Shown: positions 1-10,550 of the stretch, one piece after another
Layout of the letters: every line of letters begins with the position of its first letter
Position numbering within the stretch: position 1 is the first letter of the stretch
Assembly (NCBI GenBank): GCA_948146395.1
Contig: OX411544.1
Location: 57,651,642-57,715,641 of the forward strand
Direction of reading: 5' to 3'
Length of the DNA: 64,000 nucleotides
From: Fragum whitleyi
Taxonomy: Eukaryota; Mollusca; Bivalvia; Cardiida; Cardiidae
The notes under the pieces: model-generated
The model's database searches: none
The model's input: only the letters and a program-made list of their open reading frames with translations
Told to the model about the DNA's origin: nothing
Program-made: the position numbers and the translations under genes

Positions 1-1181
1 GCACCTGGTGACCCTACAGTCATGATTTTAGCTATTATTAATGTCAATATATTGATCACCCATGACAATTTTCAAGTCTGTAGGGTTCCTGATCCAGGAG
101 AAGAATAAGGTTAAAGATTTCAAAATTGATCCAAAGTACTACCCCCTGCCCCCTCATGCTCCGCATCTGGTCGCCCTACATTCATGATTTTAGCTATTTT
201 ATTTTGGTTCCATATGCTTATCATCCATGCCAATATTGAAGTCTGTAGGGCTCCTGGTTCATTAGAAGATGAAGATTAAAGTTACAAAATTTTCACAAAA
301 GTACTCCCCCCTCCCCCCTGGTGCTCCGCACCTGGTGGCTTTACAGTCATGATTTTAGCTATTTACATTTAGGTCTATGAGCTGATCCTCAATGCCAATT
401 TTCAAGTCTGTAGGGCTTATGGTTCAGAAGAAGAAGAAGATTACAGTAGTACCCTCTCCCCCCTGGTGCTACACACCTGGTGAATCTACAGTCATGATTT
501 TAGGTATTTTGATTAAGGTCCATATGCTGATCATCCATGCCAATATTCAAATCTGTAGGTCTCCTGGTTTAGAAGAAGAAAAAGGTTAAAGATTACAAAA
601 TTTTCATCAAAGTACTACCCCCTCCCCCCTGGTGCTCCGCACCTGGTGACCCTACACATATAATTTTAGCTATTTTTATTAAGGTCTATGAGGTGATGAT
701 ACATGCAAAATTTTAAGGCTGTAGGCCTTCATGATCAGAAGAAGAAGAAGGTTAAAGATTACAAAATTTACCCAAAGTACTACCCCCTCCCCCCTGATGC
801 TCTGCACCTGGTGGCCCAACAGATATGATTTTAGCTATTTTTATTAAGGTCTATGAGCTGATCATCCATACCAAATTTCAAGGCTGTAGGGCTGCTGGTT
901 CAGAAGAAGAAGAATTTTAAAGATTTTCTTAAATTTTTAACTTTGGTTACCATAGCAACCGGAGTTTTTCACCGATTTCAATTCTTTTAGCAATTCTTAA
1001 AGGGGACCACCTAAGGAACATTTCTGCCAAGTTTGGTTAAAATTGGCCCAGTAGTTTAGGAGGAGATGTCGTTTAAAGAAATTGTTGACGGACGACGCAC
1101 GACGCACAACGGACGACGCACGGACGCCGGACAAAAGGTGATCACAATAGCTCACTTGAGCACGTTGTGCTCAGGTGAGCT
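1..1181 (+). mobile_element. Tandem-core element, family A, 3' part
   Basis: The head lies left of the window. Six core units are recognised by CATGATTTTAGCTATTT near 21, 183, 348, 493, 657 and 823 (spacing about 145-166 bp), each followed by a CT-rich stretch (CCCCCTCCCCCCTGGTGCTC). The last unit passes into a non-repeated 3' segment, a GACGGACGACGCACGACG-like tract (1087-1132) and a terminal hairpin at 1149-1181, whose arms are AGCTCACTTGAGCAC and GTGCTCAGGTGAGCT. The hairpin is followed directly by AAAAA. This is the design of bivalve pearl/HINE-type non-autonomous elements (family knowledge). A second, complete copy lies inverted at 33338-35004. No transposase or replication protein is encoded. 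Confidence 0.75.
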
Positions 1182-1916
1182 AAAAATTAAGCAACTACTA
1201 TCGCCTAAAAAATAATTCTTCAATTTCAAACCAACTTTTTAAGCATGTGCATTCCGCATTATTGTCTCATTCTATCATAGAATAAGGCAAAAGTTATTGA
1301 TATCTAGAAATTTCATATCAATACAAGCAAAAATTTCACTTTCATTGAATGCACACAGAGGGTTAGTGTAATACTATTGTTAGTGCCCCATTTATTTATA
1401 GAATACAACAGTTCAGTGCGCTAACCCCTCGACAATGGGTCATAACTCACAACAAGATCATTTCTGAGTTACCTTTCTTGATCTACCTCCTGTTACGTCA
1501 TTCAGATTTTTGATGTACCACAAGAAAGACACAATCAGGCAAACATTCAATGAGAAGGAGAAATATCTTGTTACAAGCAATCATCATGGATAATTGTGGG
1601 AAAATAAAACAACATCTCTAGTCATATGAAATATCTCACTTTGCCTTAATGTTTTTTTTTCTTTTGTCTATTCATTGTGTGAGAAACACTTAAAATACAG
1701 AATCAAAAAAATAGCTTCTGCATTATACAATAACTTTTGTTGACTAAGCATGGAATTATAATGATCCATAGGAGGTAATACCATAATGCCTTCATGAATT
1801 ATTCATTCTTATTTTGTAACAATTGCATGCCCATTTGCATCTTCACTGCAGTGATAATATCCTTTGTTCATTTGTGCTTTTTTTCATCCAAGATTTACAT
1901 TCAACTTTTAGATGGA
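1182..1916. other. Gene-free AT-rich stretch
   Basis: No exon-like frame is visible. A degenerate foldback occupies about 1358-1428 (GGGTTAGTG ... CGCTAACCC). It shares AATACTATTGTTAGTGCC-like sequence with the better foldback at 2751-2822, so it is probably a decayed member of the same MITE family. The 14-bp left target-site duplication of the next SINE is at 1903-1916. Confidence 0.6.
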
Positions 1917-2195
1917 TTGATTGATTGAATGGGGTTTTACGCCGCTTTCAACATTATTTCAGTTATATCGCGGCGGCCGGAGCACCTAACAATGGATTCC
2001 GGGTATTTCTCACGCCAGTACTACCATTTCATCCTTTCCTAGCCTCCGACTGCTATTTCACATAGGTTTACGATTATCTACCCATTGGTGAAAGACAAAC
2101 GTCGGAAAGGATATTTGCCGCCAACGGGGATCGAACCCACGACTTCCAGATTGGAAGTCTTATGCCTAACCAACTGCGCTATGGTGGCGGCATCT
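1917..2195 (-). mobile_element. tRNA-derived SINE, family 1, full-length copy
   Basis: Read on the minus strand, the 5' head (2190 to about 2115) is tRNA-like. Box A is TAGCGCAGTTGG, box B is GGTTCGATCCC, and the ends GCCGCCA/TGGCGGC could pair as an acceptor stem. The loop CTTCCAA hints at a tRNA-Gly(UCC) origin, but the anticodon stem is imperfect. The 3' part ends in a conserved domain, seen on the plus strand as TTTTACGCCGCTTTCAAC followed by TTATATCGCGGCGG. The same domain occurs in the copies at 7711, 21729, 32205 and 48056, and is widespread in molluscan SINEs (family knowledge). The 14-bp direct repeat AACTTTTAGATGGA flanks it at 1903-1916 and 2196-2209, so this is a retrotransposed copy and not a tRNA gene. 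Confidence 0.9.
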
Positions 2196-2240
2196 AACTT
2201 TTAGATGGAACCTGGGTGCACAAAATCTATCAGTGCTGTC

Positions 2241-2460
2241 TTAACCCTTGTCATGCTGAACCCTGGAATTTTCCTGCTATAGCATTAGTGCAGTCGATCT
2301 TAGTCTTTACCACCTGTTTGTCCCGTTCAAAGCAGAGTTGTTCATGCAATTAATGATCATAAAGAAAGGTTGCCCTAAATCCTTGGATTCTTGGGCTTTC
2401 AGTACTTTGATATGAGTGCAGTTCTGAAAGGATATTTTCATTCAGCATGACAAGGGTTCA
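2241..2460 (+). mobile_element. piggyBac-like MITE, copy 1
   Basis: The left end is TTAA+CCCTTGTCATGCTGAA. The right end is TTCAGCATGACAAGGG+TTCA, where the final TTAA has mutated. A TTAA target with CCCTTG termini is typical of piggyBac-type elements. About 220 bp, no coding capacity. Relatives are at 8461-10073, 22208-22292, 62834-63080 and 63680-63928. Confidence 0.75.
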
Positions 2461-2750
2461 TAAAGACTTTGTTCTACCAAAATTTTTGGCAAGAGGTTAT
2501 AATGAAATCTTGAGGCCATACTCACTGGCATTAATTGGCTAGATATATCATGGATGACTTGCGATATATATTACTGATGTGTAAACAAAATGTCACATCT
2601 ACAGCTAACAGCTTAATTCAAACTGTAACTCAACCCAACGGTATTGTGGTTTCCAATCAATCATATTTGATGTCGTTCCATGATTCACTCATTGATAAAA
2701 CTTTAAAAAAAACTTTTGCGGAATTCTTAAAGGTTTCTAGGTTTATAACG

Positions 2751-2822
2751 AGGTGTCAGTGAAATACTGTTGTAAGTGCCTATATATCTATAGGCACTTA
2801 TAATAGTATTGCACTGACACCT
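2751..2822. repeat. Near-perfect foldback (MITE-like hairpin)
   Basis: The arms 2751-2784 and 2789-2822 (about 34 bp each, few mismatches) begin AGGTGTCAGTG and end CACTGACACCT, with a 4-base loop. The whole element is palindromic. A diverged relative lies at about 1358-1428. Confidence 0.8.
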
Positions 2823-3232
2823 CCATAAACTGTTCTTGAATTGCTAGAATTGTGGTTATGGAACCTTGAACTGGTTAATTAAAGAACGTAAGTTCAAGAA
2901 CCTAATACTTTAAGAACCTGTATTCAAGAATATTTGAAACTCTAGTGCTAGGTTCAAGAACCAATGCAGTTCACAGTTAGTAATACCCAATTCTAGATAA
3001 AGGGATACTTTAATCCTTGAAAATCGATCTCTTACTCAGTTTGTTTAGCTTTGACATAATGTAGCCTAATGGGTTATAGTTAAGGTCCCACAGAAAAGTA
3101 AATACAATAATCATGATCGTATTGAATTCTGACTTTGAGAGCAAGTCTTATCTAAATACTTCAGAACATTCAATGATTTAACCTAAACTTTGGTATCAAA
3201 ATATTCATTCATGTTATAGATCCACAAGTTTA

Positions 3233-3299
3233 AGTGAGTGGTTTAAGGTCAATTTTGTCTATACCTGTATAGACAAAATTGACATTTGATCACTCACTC
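3233..3299. repeat. Long foldback
   Basis: The arms 3233-3264 and 3267-3299 share AGTGAGTG and then GTCAATTTTGTCTATAC with few mismatches; the loop is two bases. This is a MITE-like palindrome with no internal sequence. Confidence 0.8.
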
Positions 3300-3377
3300 T
3301 AATTTGCGGAACTATACATTTAACATTTATACTGTAAACAATACATTTACCATGCTAGTGTGTTTAACACATTTACT

Positions 3378-3600
3378 GTGTGATGTCCATGGTCTAGAGG
3401 CAGAGAGGTAGCCTCTTGACCAAGAGGCCCGAAGTTTGATTCCAGGGGTGGCTATTGATCTTGGTTCTTTCATTGGCCCATACATAAGACCCAAGTACTG
3501 GTAAATTTCTAGTAAGCAGAATCAAGAGGGAATGCAATTTTTCTTTCGAGGATCGAATATAATGTTTACATAATTTTAAAGGCAGCTTCATATTTAATTT
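3378..3600 (+). mobile_element. tRNA-derived SINE, family 2, copy 1
   Basis: The tRNA-like head at 3382-3455 has box A TGGTCTAGAGGCAGAG and a degenerate box B (AAGTTTGATTCC). It is followed by a body with TTTCATTGGCCCA and AAGTACTGGTAAATTT. The same head and body occur inverted at 42580-42738 (TGGTCTAGAGGTAGAG, TTTCATTGGCCCA, GAGTACTGGTGAATTT), which shows a dispersed SINE family and not a tRNA gene. The 3' boundary is approximate. Confidence 0.75.
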
Positions 3601-4417
3601 AGGGTCAAAAACTAGGCCTTAAGAATTTAAGACTTTATTATCTACCTTAGCTGGCTTACCATGGAAATCTTCAATTTGAATAATTCTAAAATCATTTTAA
3701 AAGCTGCAAACAGGTTTTAATAGAGTTTTAACCAAGTACATAAAAAAGGACATCTGTTAGATAGTCCCCTATATTTATACAGTTGTTACTATATTAATTT
3801 ATTGCATCCCCAGTGGACCAAATGTCACCCTCATCAATTATTCATTGTAAATGTTGGTTATTGTAACTAATACTCTACTTTTATTAGGCATAATTAGCAT
3901 CTTCATGATTATAATAGTGACCTTAATAGTTATGAATATAAATCAACCCTTTCTGTACAAACACGGCCTTCCCAATATTCAGAAATGACCAGGTTAACCA
4001 TAATGTGTAGACCATTTGACTTCTATATGGACCAACATTTTGCCAAAAGCTCAGAATCGAATTAATGAAACATAATTTTTCTTGCCATATCATATTTTCT
4101 GTCTAATACTTTGAAGAATTTTGTTTTTTAGAATTTTTGAATATGAAATAATAATTTTGTCTGTCCATCTTCATGTTACTCACAGCCTTTCAAACCCTCT
4201 TGTGTCTGTATTAAACACTTTTACAAAGATCTATATAAATGAAACAACATAAACTGTTACAATAAAGTGTGTCCACACTTGACTGTTTATGTTGTTTCAG
4301 TTATGTAGATCACTTTAAAGACTGATGATTCTCATACTTTGCTCATTTTTGACCCCTACAAAACCAGTTTTGACCCCAAGAATTTTATGGTCAAGGGGTC
4401 AATGACTCCCAAATTAA
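3601..4417. other. Gene-free AT-rich stretch
   Basis: Only simple AT-rich sequence and the foldback at 4228-4311 are recognisable. No exon with paired splice sites was found. Confidence 0.55.
4228..4311. repeat. Foldback
   Basis: The arms 4228-4254 and 4285-4311 both carry GAAACAACATAAAC or its complement, and GATCTA/TAGATC at the outer ends. The loop is 30 bases. MITE-like. Confidence 0.75.
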
Positions 4418-5841
4418 AACAAGAAGACCAAGATGATCCTAGATCTCTCACCTGAGTCTCTATGACCCCTGGGACATCACATTAATTAGATAGGCAGATG
4501 TCAAAAAGAAGATAATTGCCTAAGATCAAAACCATGGAACATTTTCAGCAAAGAGCGATACAGATGTGCCTTTTTGCTCTTTGATTCTATGTAAAAAGGG
4601 ATGCACCCGGGTGGACCCCAAAAGTGACCCCAGGGTCTTGATATGAACAAACTTGGAAGAGGTCCTTAAGATGATGCTACATTCTAAATATGAAAGCTGT
4701 CTGCCTTCTGGTTTCAGAGAAGAAGATTTTTGAAGGTTTTCCAATTATCACCCATCGTGCTCATATGAGCTGGAAGGGATGAACCCGGGTGGAGCCCAAA
4801 TATGACCCAAGGGTCTTGATATGAATAAACTTGGTAAGGGCCCACAAGATGATGCTACATACCAAAAATGAAAGCAGTGTGCCCTCTGGTTTCAATTAAA
4901 GAAGATTTTAAAAGATTTTCGCTCTTTGATTCTATGTAAAAAGGGTTGCGCCCGGGTGGAGCCCAAATATGATTCTAGGGTCTTGTTATGAACAAACTTG
5001 GTAGGGGCCCACTAGGTGATGCTACACACCAAATATTTTAGCTGTCTGCCATCTGGTAACAGAGAAGAAGATTTTTAAAAATTTTCGTTCTTTGATTCTA
5101 TGTAAAAAGGGTTGGGCCCGGGCAAAGCCCAAACATGACCCCAGGGTCTTGATATGAACAAACTTTGTAGAGGTCCACTAGATGATGCTACATACCATAT
5201 TTGAAAGATGTCTGCCTTCTGGTTTCATAGAAGAAGATTTTTGAAGATTTTCATTTTTTTACCCTTCGTGCTCATAAGAGATAAAGGGATGCACCCGTGC
5301 AAAGCCCAAATATGACCCAAGGGTCTTGTTATGAACAAACTTGGTAGGGGCCCACTAGGTGATGCTACATACCAAATATTTTAGCTGTCTGCCATCTGGT
5401 TACAGGGAAGAAGATTTTTAAAGATTTTCGCTCTTTGATTCTATGTAAAAAGGGTTGGGTCAGGGCAAAGCCCAAATATTACCTCAGGGTCTTGATATGA
5501 ACAAACTTGGTAGAGGTCCACTAGATGATGCTACATACCAAATATGAAAGCTGTCTACCTTCTTGTTTCAGAGAAGAAGATTTTTAAAGATTTTCATATT
5601 TTCACCCTTTTTGTTAAGAGTAAAGGGAAAGTTAAGGGTGGATTTCATTTATTTGAACAACTTTGGTAGAGCTTGACCCAAGGAACATCCCTGCCAAGTT
5701 TCATCAAGATTGTCACACTGGTTTAGGAGGAGAAGATGTTTAAAGAAATTGTGGACGACGCACGACGGACGACGCACGACTGACGACGGACATTACACTA
5801 TCCCAATAGCTCACCTTGAGCACTTTGTGCTCAGGTGAGCT
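4418..5841 (+). mobile_element. Tandem-core element, family B, complete copy
   Basis: The head AACAAGAAGACC is followed by a GACCAAGATGATCC palindrome and CTCACCTGAG. There are six core units; the repeated segment containing (A/G)CCCGGGTGGAGCCCAA or a variant starts near 4603, 4781, 4947, 5115, 5292 and 5457. The spacing alternates between about 166 and 178 bp because every other unit carries CTCAT(A)GAGCT-like sequence in place of TTTGATTCTATG. Then come a GTGGACGACGCACGACGG tract and the hairpin 5808-5841 (AGCTCACC...GGTGAGCT), followed by AAAAA. Copies: 18536-19768, 32831-35718 (inverted) and 36698-37461 (inverted, truncated). Confidence 0.85.
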
Positions 5842-5926
5842 AAAAAGCTAGCACAAGCCCTGTACTGGGCAAATAAAAATAAGTTCTTGAAATCCTTAGA
5901 AATTGAAAAGGATCAATCAAGGATCA

Positions 5927-6598
5927 CAGGGTCCAAAGAATTCAGAAAAAGGCACTCGTCCTGCAGGGCAAGTGACTTGAAAAAGTAACTCGTCCTGGTT
6001 TGACTGTCACTCGCCCTGCAATAGGCCAAAGGATCGTTGAAGACCATGTTTTGTATCTGGAAATGCAGACGAAACGAAAGTAGAAATTTTGCGACATTCA
6101 AAAACTTTAAATTCCGGGTAATAAGTACCGGTAATATGATCGGGACAAGAAAAAAATCACTAATTTGTAAACATATAATAACATGGATTTTCGGGTAAAA
6201 TCCTATGATTGTGGCTATATGCGACAAAAGAAGTAGTAGATATGAACAAAACATGGGAAAATTAATTTTTATTTCAATAATTTCCCTGATCGCGAGATCA
6301 TTTTGTAATTACGAAGTTCGGGTACCGGGTTATATCATGCGAAAACCGGAAGTTTTATTTTTAGAAATCAAAGTACATGGCTGTTTATAGTTCATGTTGT
6401 TGCGAACTTCTATCACTGCGAACTTTTTCGAAGCGTCTTTATTGTATTTTATCTATTTTTATCCTTTCCTAAGACAAAATGATTTAATGCCATTCATTAT
6501 TTACTCGTCCGGGAGGACGACTTCCTTAGAATTTCCACTCGTCCTCCGGGACTTCTCACTCGTAAATACGAGCGGACGAGTGGATTCTTTGGACCCTG
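5927..6598. mobile_element. hAT-like non-autonomous DNA transposon
   Basis: The termini CAGGGTCCAAAGAATTC and GGATTCTTTGGACCCTG are inverted repeats of 17 bp with one mismatch. GATCA lies immediately outside both ends (5922-5926 and 6599-6603), although eight flanking bases do not match as an ordinary hAT duplication would. Subterminal motifs such as ACTCGTCC occur near both ends. The interior (672 bp in all) has only short frames and no transposase. Confidence 0.7.
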
Positions 6599-6889
6599 GA
6601 TCATTTCTGTCAAATTTGGTTGAAAATCACTCAACAAGCACTTTCTAAGATGACAAAGTTTATTAATAAAACATTAAAATAGAGCCCTCTTTCATTAAAT
6701 CCCATTTTTTCAGAGTATAAGACTTTTTTTCTACAGTCAATTCAAACAGTGGATTATCAGACTTCTTTTGACTATGAATCTGTTAATACTTATTATCTCA
6801 AGTACCTTATCGGTCCTGTTGAAAGGTTTTAAGATTGAATTTGGATAATATTGAGAGGGTGGGGTCTAACAATACAATAAACACAATAT
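6599..6889. other. Gene-free spacer
   Basis: AT-rich sequence between two TIR elements. No coding or RNA signal was seen. Confidence 0.5.
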
Positions 6890-7134
6890 CAGGGCCCGAG
6901 GTTATAACACTTTCCTCATTCTCAATTCAAAATTTTCTCAAATTTCAATTTGAGATTAGACGTAATTCTGTTTAAATACTCATTTTAATGTATTAACATA
7001 AAAGATAATATTAATAAGTTGTTATAAATAACAACTTATTAGTATTATCTTTTATTTTTACTCATTTATTTTAATTCAAAATTTAAGAAAATTCTCAGTT
7101 GAGCTTGAGAAAAGTTTTATAATCTCGGGCCCTG
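6890..7134. mobile_element. Palindromic TIR MITE
   Basis: The ends CAGGGCCCGAGGTTATAA and TTATAATCTCGGGCCCTG are inverted repeats. The interior folds again around 7020 (AATAAGTTGTTAT / ATAACAACTTATT), so nearly the whole 245 bp is palindromic. A CAGGG start resembles hAT termini, but no matching target-site duplication was found. Confidence 0.8.
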
Positions 7135-7685
7135 ATTGACACAGGTAAAGAATGCTGGGCATTGATGAACTCTGTACTCTAGGAGCAAACTGACCCCAAC
7201 ACTAAATAACCTCTTTGCAAAGATGTTGCTGCTCTCAGGATTGTACCTTCTACCATAAAGGATTTTTTTTTCAAATTGCACAACTTTAGATTTAGAGTGT
7301 TTTTCTTTTAAGAAAAATACAGGATTCAACAATTCTCATTAAAAAGTCATAAATATTAAAATTATTAATTGATCTTCAATGAATTTTTAAGGGTGTGTGT
7401 GTAGGGGGGGGGGGGGGGGGGGGGGGAAGGGGGAGAGGTAAATCAAAGTAAAGGACTTAATTTGATTAGCCAAGTGAACAATAGACCAGATTGGTTTAAA
7501 CAGACAATTGTTTCTATAAAATATGTCTTAATTTTGAACAATGTCAAAAGGTGTGGTAACGACATAACCTCTAACATTTTTTACAATACCATTATTAGCA
7601 CCTATGCTTGGGCCATATGTACTTAAATTACAATACTCCCTAAATTCTTTAACATCTTTTATATATATATAAATAATGTTTGCAT
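7135..7685. other. Gene-free stretch with poly-G tract
   Basis: Unique AT-rich sequence apart from the G homopolymer at 7404-7426. A 71-codon frame on the minus strand (7117-7332) overlaps the MITE end and looks fortuitous. Confidence 0.5.
7404..7426 (+). repeat. G23 homopolymer
   Basis: Twenty-three consecutive G residues sit inside a purine-only tract that continues to about 7438, preceded by a short GT repeat. This can form G-quadruplex structures and is error-prone for sequencing, so the length is uncertain. Confidence 0.9.
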
Positions 7686-7950
7686 AAAACTTATGTGGAT
7701 ACTCATTTGATTCTGTTTGAATGGGTTTTTAAGCTGCTTTCAACATTTTTTTCACTTATATCACAGCGGCTGGGGCACCTAACAATGGATTCCTGGTATT
7801 TCTCACACCAGTACTACCATCACAATCTTTCCTAACCTCTAGCTGCTATCCCACATAGGTGTATGATTATCAACCCAATGGTGGAAGACAGATACTCATT
7901 TGAATTGTCTTGTCGAGACGATTCAAACGAGTATCCACAACATAGGGTTT
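7686..7950. mobile_element. Short palindromic MITE (family L) split by a SINE
   Basis: Family L is about 75-80 bp and almost fully palindromic, with ends close to AACCCTATGTTGTGGGTACT and AGTACCCACAACATAGGGTT. Here the left arm (7686-7710) and right arm (7891-7950) are separated by SINE 7711-7890. Removing the SINE and one copy of its duplication leaves one L element. Other copies are at 10437, 12680, 13810 and 63461, with a fragment at 11138. Confidence 0.8.
7711..7890 (-). mobile_element. SINE family 1, 5'-truncated copy
   Basis: It has the conserved 3' domain (GGTTTTTAAGCTGCTTTCAAC on the plus strand, diverged) and the central GCACCTAACAATGGATTCCT block, and lacks the tRNA head. The 13-bp direct repeat GATACTCATTTGA lies at 7698-7710 and 7891-7903, marking target-primed insertion of a 5'-truncated copy into a family L palindrome. 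Confidence 0.85.
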
Positions 7951-8460
7951 AATTGAGGAACAGAGATTTAAGACTGGCTTTACCCTGTCTTATCTGTACC
8001 TCTGATTAATGTGAGAAAAAAACTTGAACCAGACTTTTTGAAACAACCCAATTTTTTTTAACAAAATTTAAATTTAGCAGGCTTAGTGACAAGATCAACC
8101 CCATTTTTTCTACACAAAGAACTGACTTACAACACCAATTTACTAGACTGACTTTTCATTAATATTTCAATGACTTATTTTCTCACACTTGTTTTATAAC
8201 CATCAAGCCTGCTTTGCTCATAAACCAGAAGACATCGACACAAAGCCAACTCCTGTCTTTGATAAGCCTTTTGATATCCAGATCTTGTTTGTGATAACCT
8301 TTTGAACTACTCTTGTAGTAACAGTACATCAACATACAACTAAATTTTGGACTAAAAACATTTAAATAGGATGTAGTCGCTTATAATAAGAAGCATGGAA
8401 ATATGATCACCCAAATTGATGCTATAACAGGTATCATGAAAGACACTATATAATTTAACC
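7951..8460. other. Gene-free stretch
   Basis: No exon-like frame, repeat family or RNA signal was recognised. Confidence 0.5.
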
Positions 8461-8588
8461 TTAACCCTTGTCATGCTGAAACCCGTATATTCCTGCTTTG
8501 GCAGGAGCTATAGACAAACATCAGCCTGCACATATGTGCAGTCTAATGTTAGTCTACACCACCTGTTTCTCACTTTCAAACCTCAAAT

Positions 8589-9978
8589 AACTAGAAAGCC
8601 ATGAATGGCTTGAGTCGCTCCACAGGCTTGAAATTCTTGTAAAGCAAAAATAGTTTTGAATAGATTTTTAGATATTTTGGATTCTACTGATGTTGAAAAT
8701 GATTTTTTTAAAGTTTCAACTAAATAACATATAGAAAATGACATCTGCCCATAAAATGCATATTTTCATCTGATCACAATAATTTTTAGTAGGCTGATAG
8801 AGGGTCACTCAAAGATAATTCCAGTGAATTTTAGTTGATATCCATCGATTAGGTTCTGAGAAAATGATTTCCAAAGTTTCCACTATACAACTTATAGAGA
8901 AATGACCTCCGCCCATAAAATACATATTTTTCATCCGATCACAATAATGTTTGGTAGACTGATAGAGGGTCACTTAAGAATTATTCCAGTGAAATTTGGT
9001 TGATATCCATCATTTAGATTCTGAGAAAATGATTTTCAAAGTTTCCACTATATGACATATAGAGAAATGACCTCCGCCCATAAAATACATACTTTTCATC
9101 CAATCACTATTATTTTTGGTGGATTGATAAAGGCTCACTCAAGGATCATTCCAATGAAATTTGGTTGATATCCATTGTTTACATTCTGAGAAAATGATTT
9201 TGAAAGTTTCCACTATATAACATATAGAGAAATGACCTCCGTCCATAAAATGCATATTTTTCATCCAATATCAGTAATCATTTGTAAACTGATAGAGGGT
9301 CATACAAGGATCATTTATGTAAAATTTCATTGGTTTCCATCATTTAGAATCTGAGAAAACTCACTTTTTACCATATTTGGAAATTAGCCTCGCCCATTAA
9401 ATGTTTTTCATTGGATCAAAATTTCTTAAACAACTTTGACAGAGGGTCACCCAAGGATCATTCCTGTGAAGTTTGGTTGAAATTCATCCAGTAGTTTCTG
9501 AGGAGAAGATTTTTAAAGAAAAGTTTACAAACGGACACACTGACGCACGGACGGACTCACGACGGACACAACGCCATAACAATAGCCCCAGTGGCAGGGC
9601 TGTGGAAATATGAGTTTTCTCCACTTGTCCCTGGACAAGTAAAAGCGGATTTTCTACTTGTCCAGGATCAAAATGAACTTGCCCGCTACAGAGTAAATAG
9701 AAAAATTTGAAAAAAAACATTGCCTTTTGATGAAGAAAATGCTGGTATCCAGCATTTTCTTCATTAAAAACAATGTTTTCTACCCTATGATATGAACATT
9801 AGGATGATTTCTCTCTTAATTCTTTTAAGAAACATTCCAAGATTTGCCCTGGTATTTACTTGTCCTTGGACAAGTGGCTTAGAAAAATTTACTTGTCCGC
9901 AAGTACAAAATCCCGAGTCGGACAAGTCGGGCATGGGAATTCCACACCCCTGCCCAGTGGCTTTCAGCCAGTGGAGCT
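8589..9978 (+). mobile_element. Tandem-core element, family H, complete copy
   Basis: The head is AACTAGAAAGCC followed by an AGCCATGAATGGCTT palindrome and GAGTCGCTCC. There are five core units of roughly 160-180 bp, each with GAGAAATGACCTCCGCCCAT-like sequence (near 8735, 8902, 9065, 9230 and 9385). Then follow a GACGCACGGACGGACTCACG tract and a tail CCCCAGTGG...GGAGCT interrupted by the hAT MITE at 9595. It sits inside the piggyBac-like MITE without a target duplication. A truncated copy is inverted at 31671-32190. Confidence 0.85.
9595..9952. mobile_element. hAT-like MITE, 358 bp, with 8-bp duplication
   Basis: The ends CAGGGCTGTGGAA and TTCCACACCCCTG are inverted repeats with one mismatch. 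The perfect 8-bp direct repeat CCCAGTGG flanks it at 9587-9594 and 9953-9960, the target duplication size of hAT transposases. Several ACTTGTCC/GGACAAGT subterminal motifs lie near both ends, and the centre has a hairpin (GAAAATGCTGG / CCAGCATTTTC). A decayed copy is at 13895-14130. No transposase is encoded. Confidence 0.9.
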
Positions 9979-10073
9979 AAAAATTGATCAACAGTTGGTA
10001 CTTTCAGTGCTTTTTGGCCTTTGATTTTGATGAAAATTTTTAGCCAAAATTTATTCAGCATATCAAGGGTTAA

Positions 10074-10436
10074 CAATAGGCAGACTGCAGGGTTTTAAAG
10101 GAAGCAGGTTTTGCAAGTCTAAGATTTCCAAACATGAAGCACTGAGGACTCTCAGAATAGTCTGATGGGAGTCTAGGGCTAAACTTCAGAAAGAATTGAG
10201 GACTGTTTTAAACAATTATGGACTATGATTGTCATTGGGTAACTAATACATTGTAACTACAGCTAAATTCAAGCAAATTTATAAGGTTTTGGCTGCCCAT
10301 CAAAAATACATCCATGTAATTCTAGGCAAACAGTCAGAGACTGAGACAACCTAATTCTATGCAGACGCCAGAGGCCCAGAAAAGACGGGGTAAGTACCCT
10401 GACGTCCGTCTAAAATGGTTATTTCTTGATGAAATA
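10074..10436. other. Gene-free spacer
   Basis: Nothing recognised; no open frame has supporting features. Confidence 0.5.
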
Positions 10437-10513
10437 CAATGTACTTTGTTGTGGGTACTCATTGTAATCCTCTGAATGAGACGATTACAATGAGTGCACA
10501 CAACACAGGGTTT
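10437..10513. mobile_element. Palindromic MITE family L, copy
   Basis: The arms TTGTGGGTACTCATTGTAAT and ATTACAATGAGTGCACACAA pair around 10475, ending in CAGGGTTT at the right. Non-coding. Confidence 0.75.
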
Positions 10514-10550
10514 ATGAAAATATCGAAAAATCAAGATGTGTTTGTGAAAC

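Larger units (their letters stand above)
2461..3377. other. Gene-free stretch with two foldbacks
   Basis: AT-rich sequence without convincing exons. An open frame at 2535-2762 has no recognisable protein features and runs into the foldback at 2751. The two foldbacks are listed separately. Confidence 0.6.
8461..10073 (+). mobile_element. piggyBac-like MITE, copy 2, split by a 1.39-kb insertion
   Basis: The left part (8461-8588) starts TTAACCCTTGTCATGCTGAA. The right part (9979-10073) ends CAGCATATCAAGGG+TTAA. Joined, they match the uninterrupted copy at 62834-63080 (opposite strand), which includes the marker CACATATGTGCAG and the sequence TCAAATAAAAATTGA across the break. Both TTAA sites are intact. 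Confidence 0.85.

Noticed and set aside
2115..2190. Functional tRNA gene
   Set aside because: The tRNA-like part is the head of a SINE flanked by a 14-bp target duplication, and it recurs at 48.3 kb with the same body attached.
5913..6254. 113-codon minus-strand frame as a membrane protein
   Set aside because: It starts inside and spans the end of the 5927-6598 TIR element. The hydrophobic start is likely chance in T-rich sequence.
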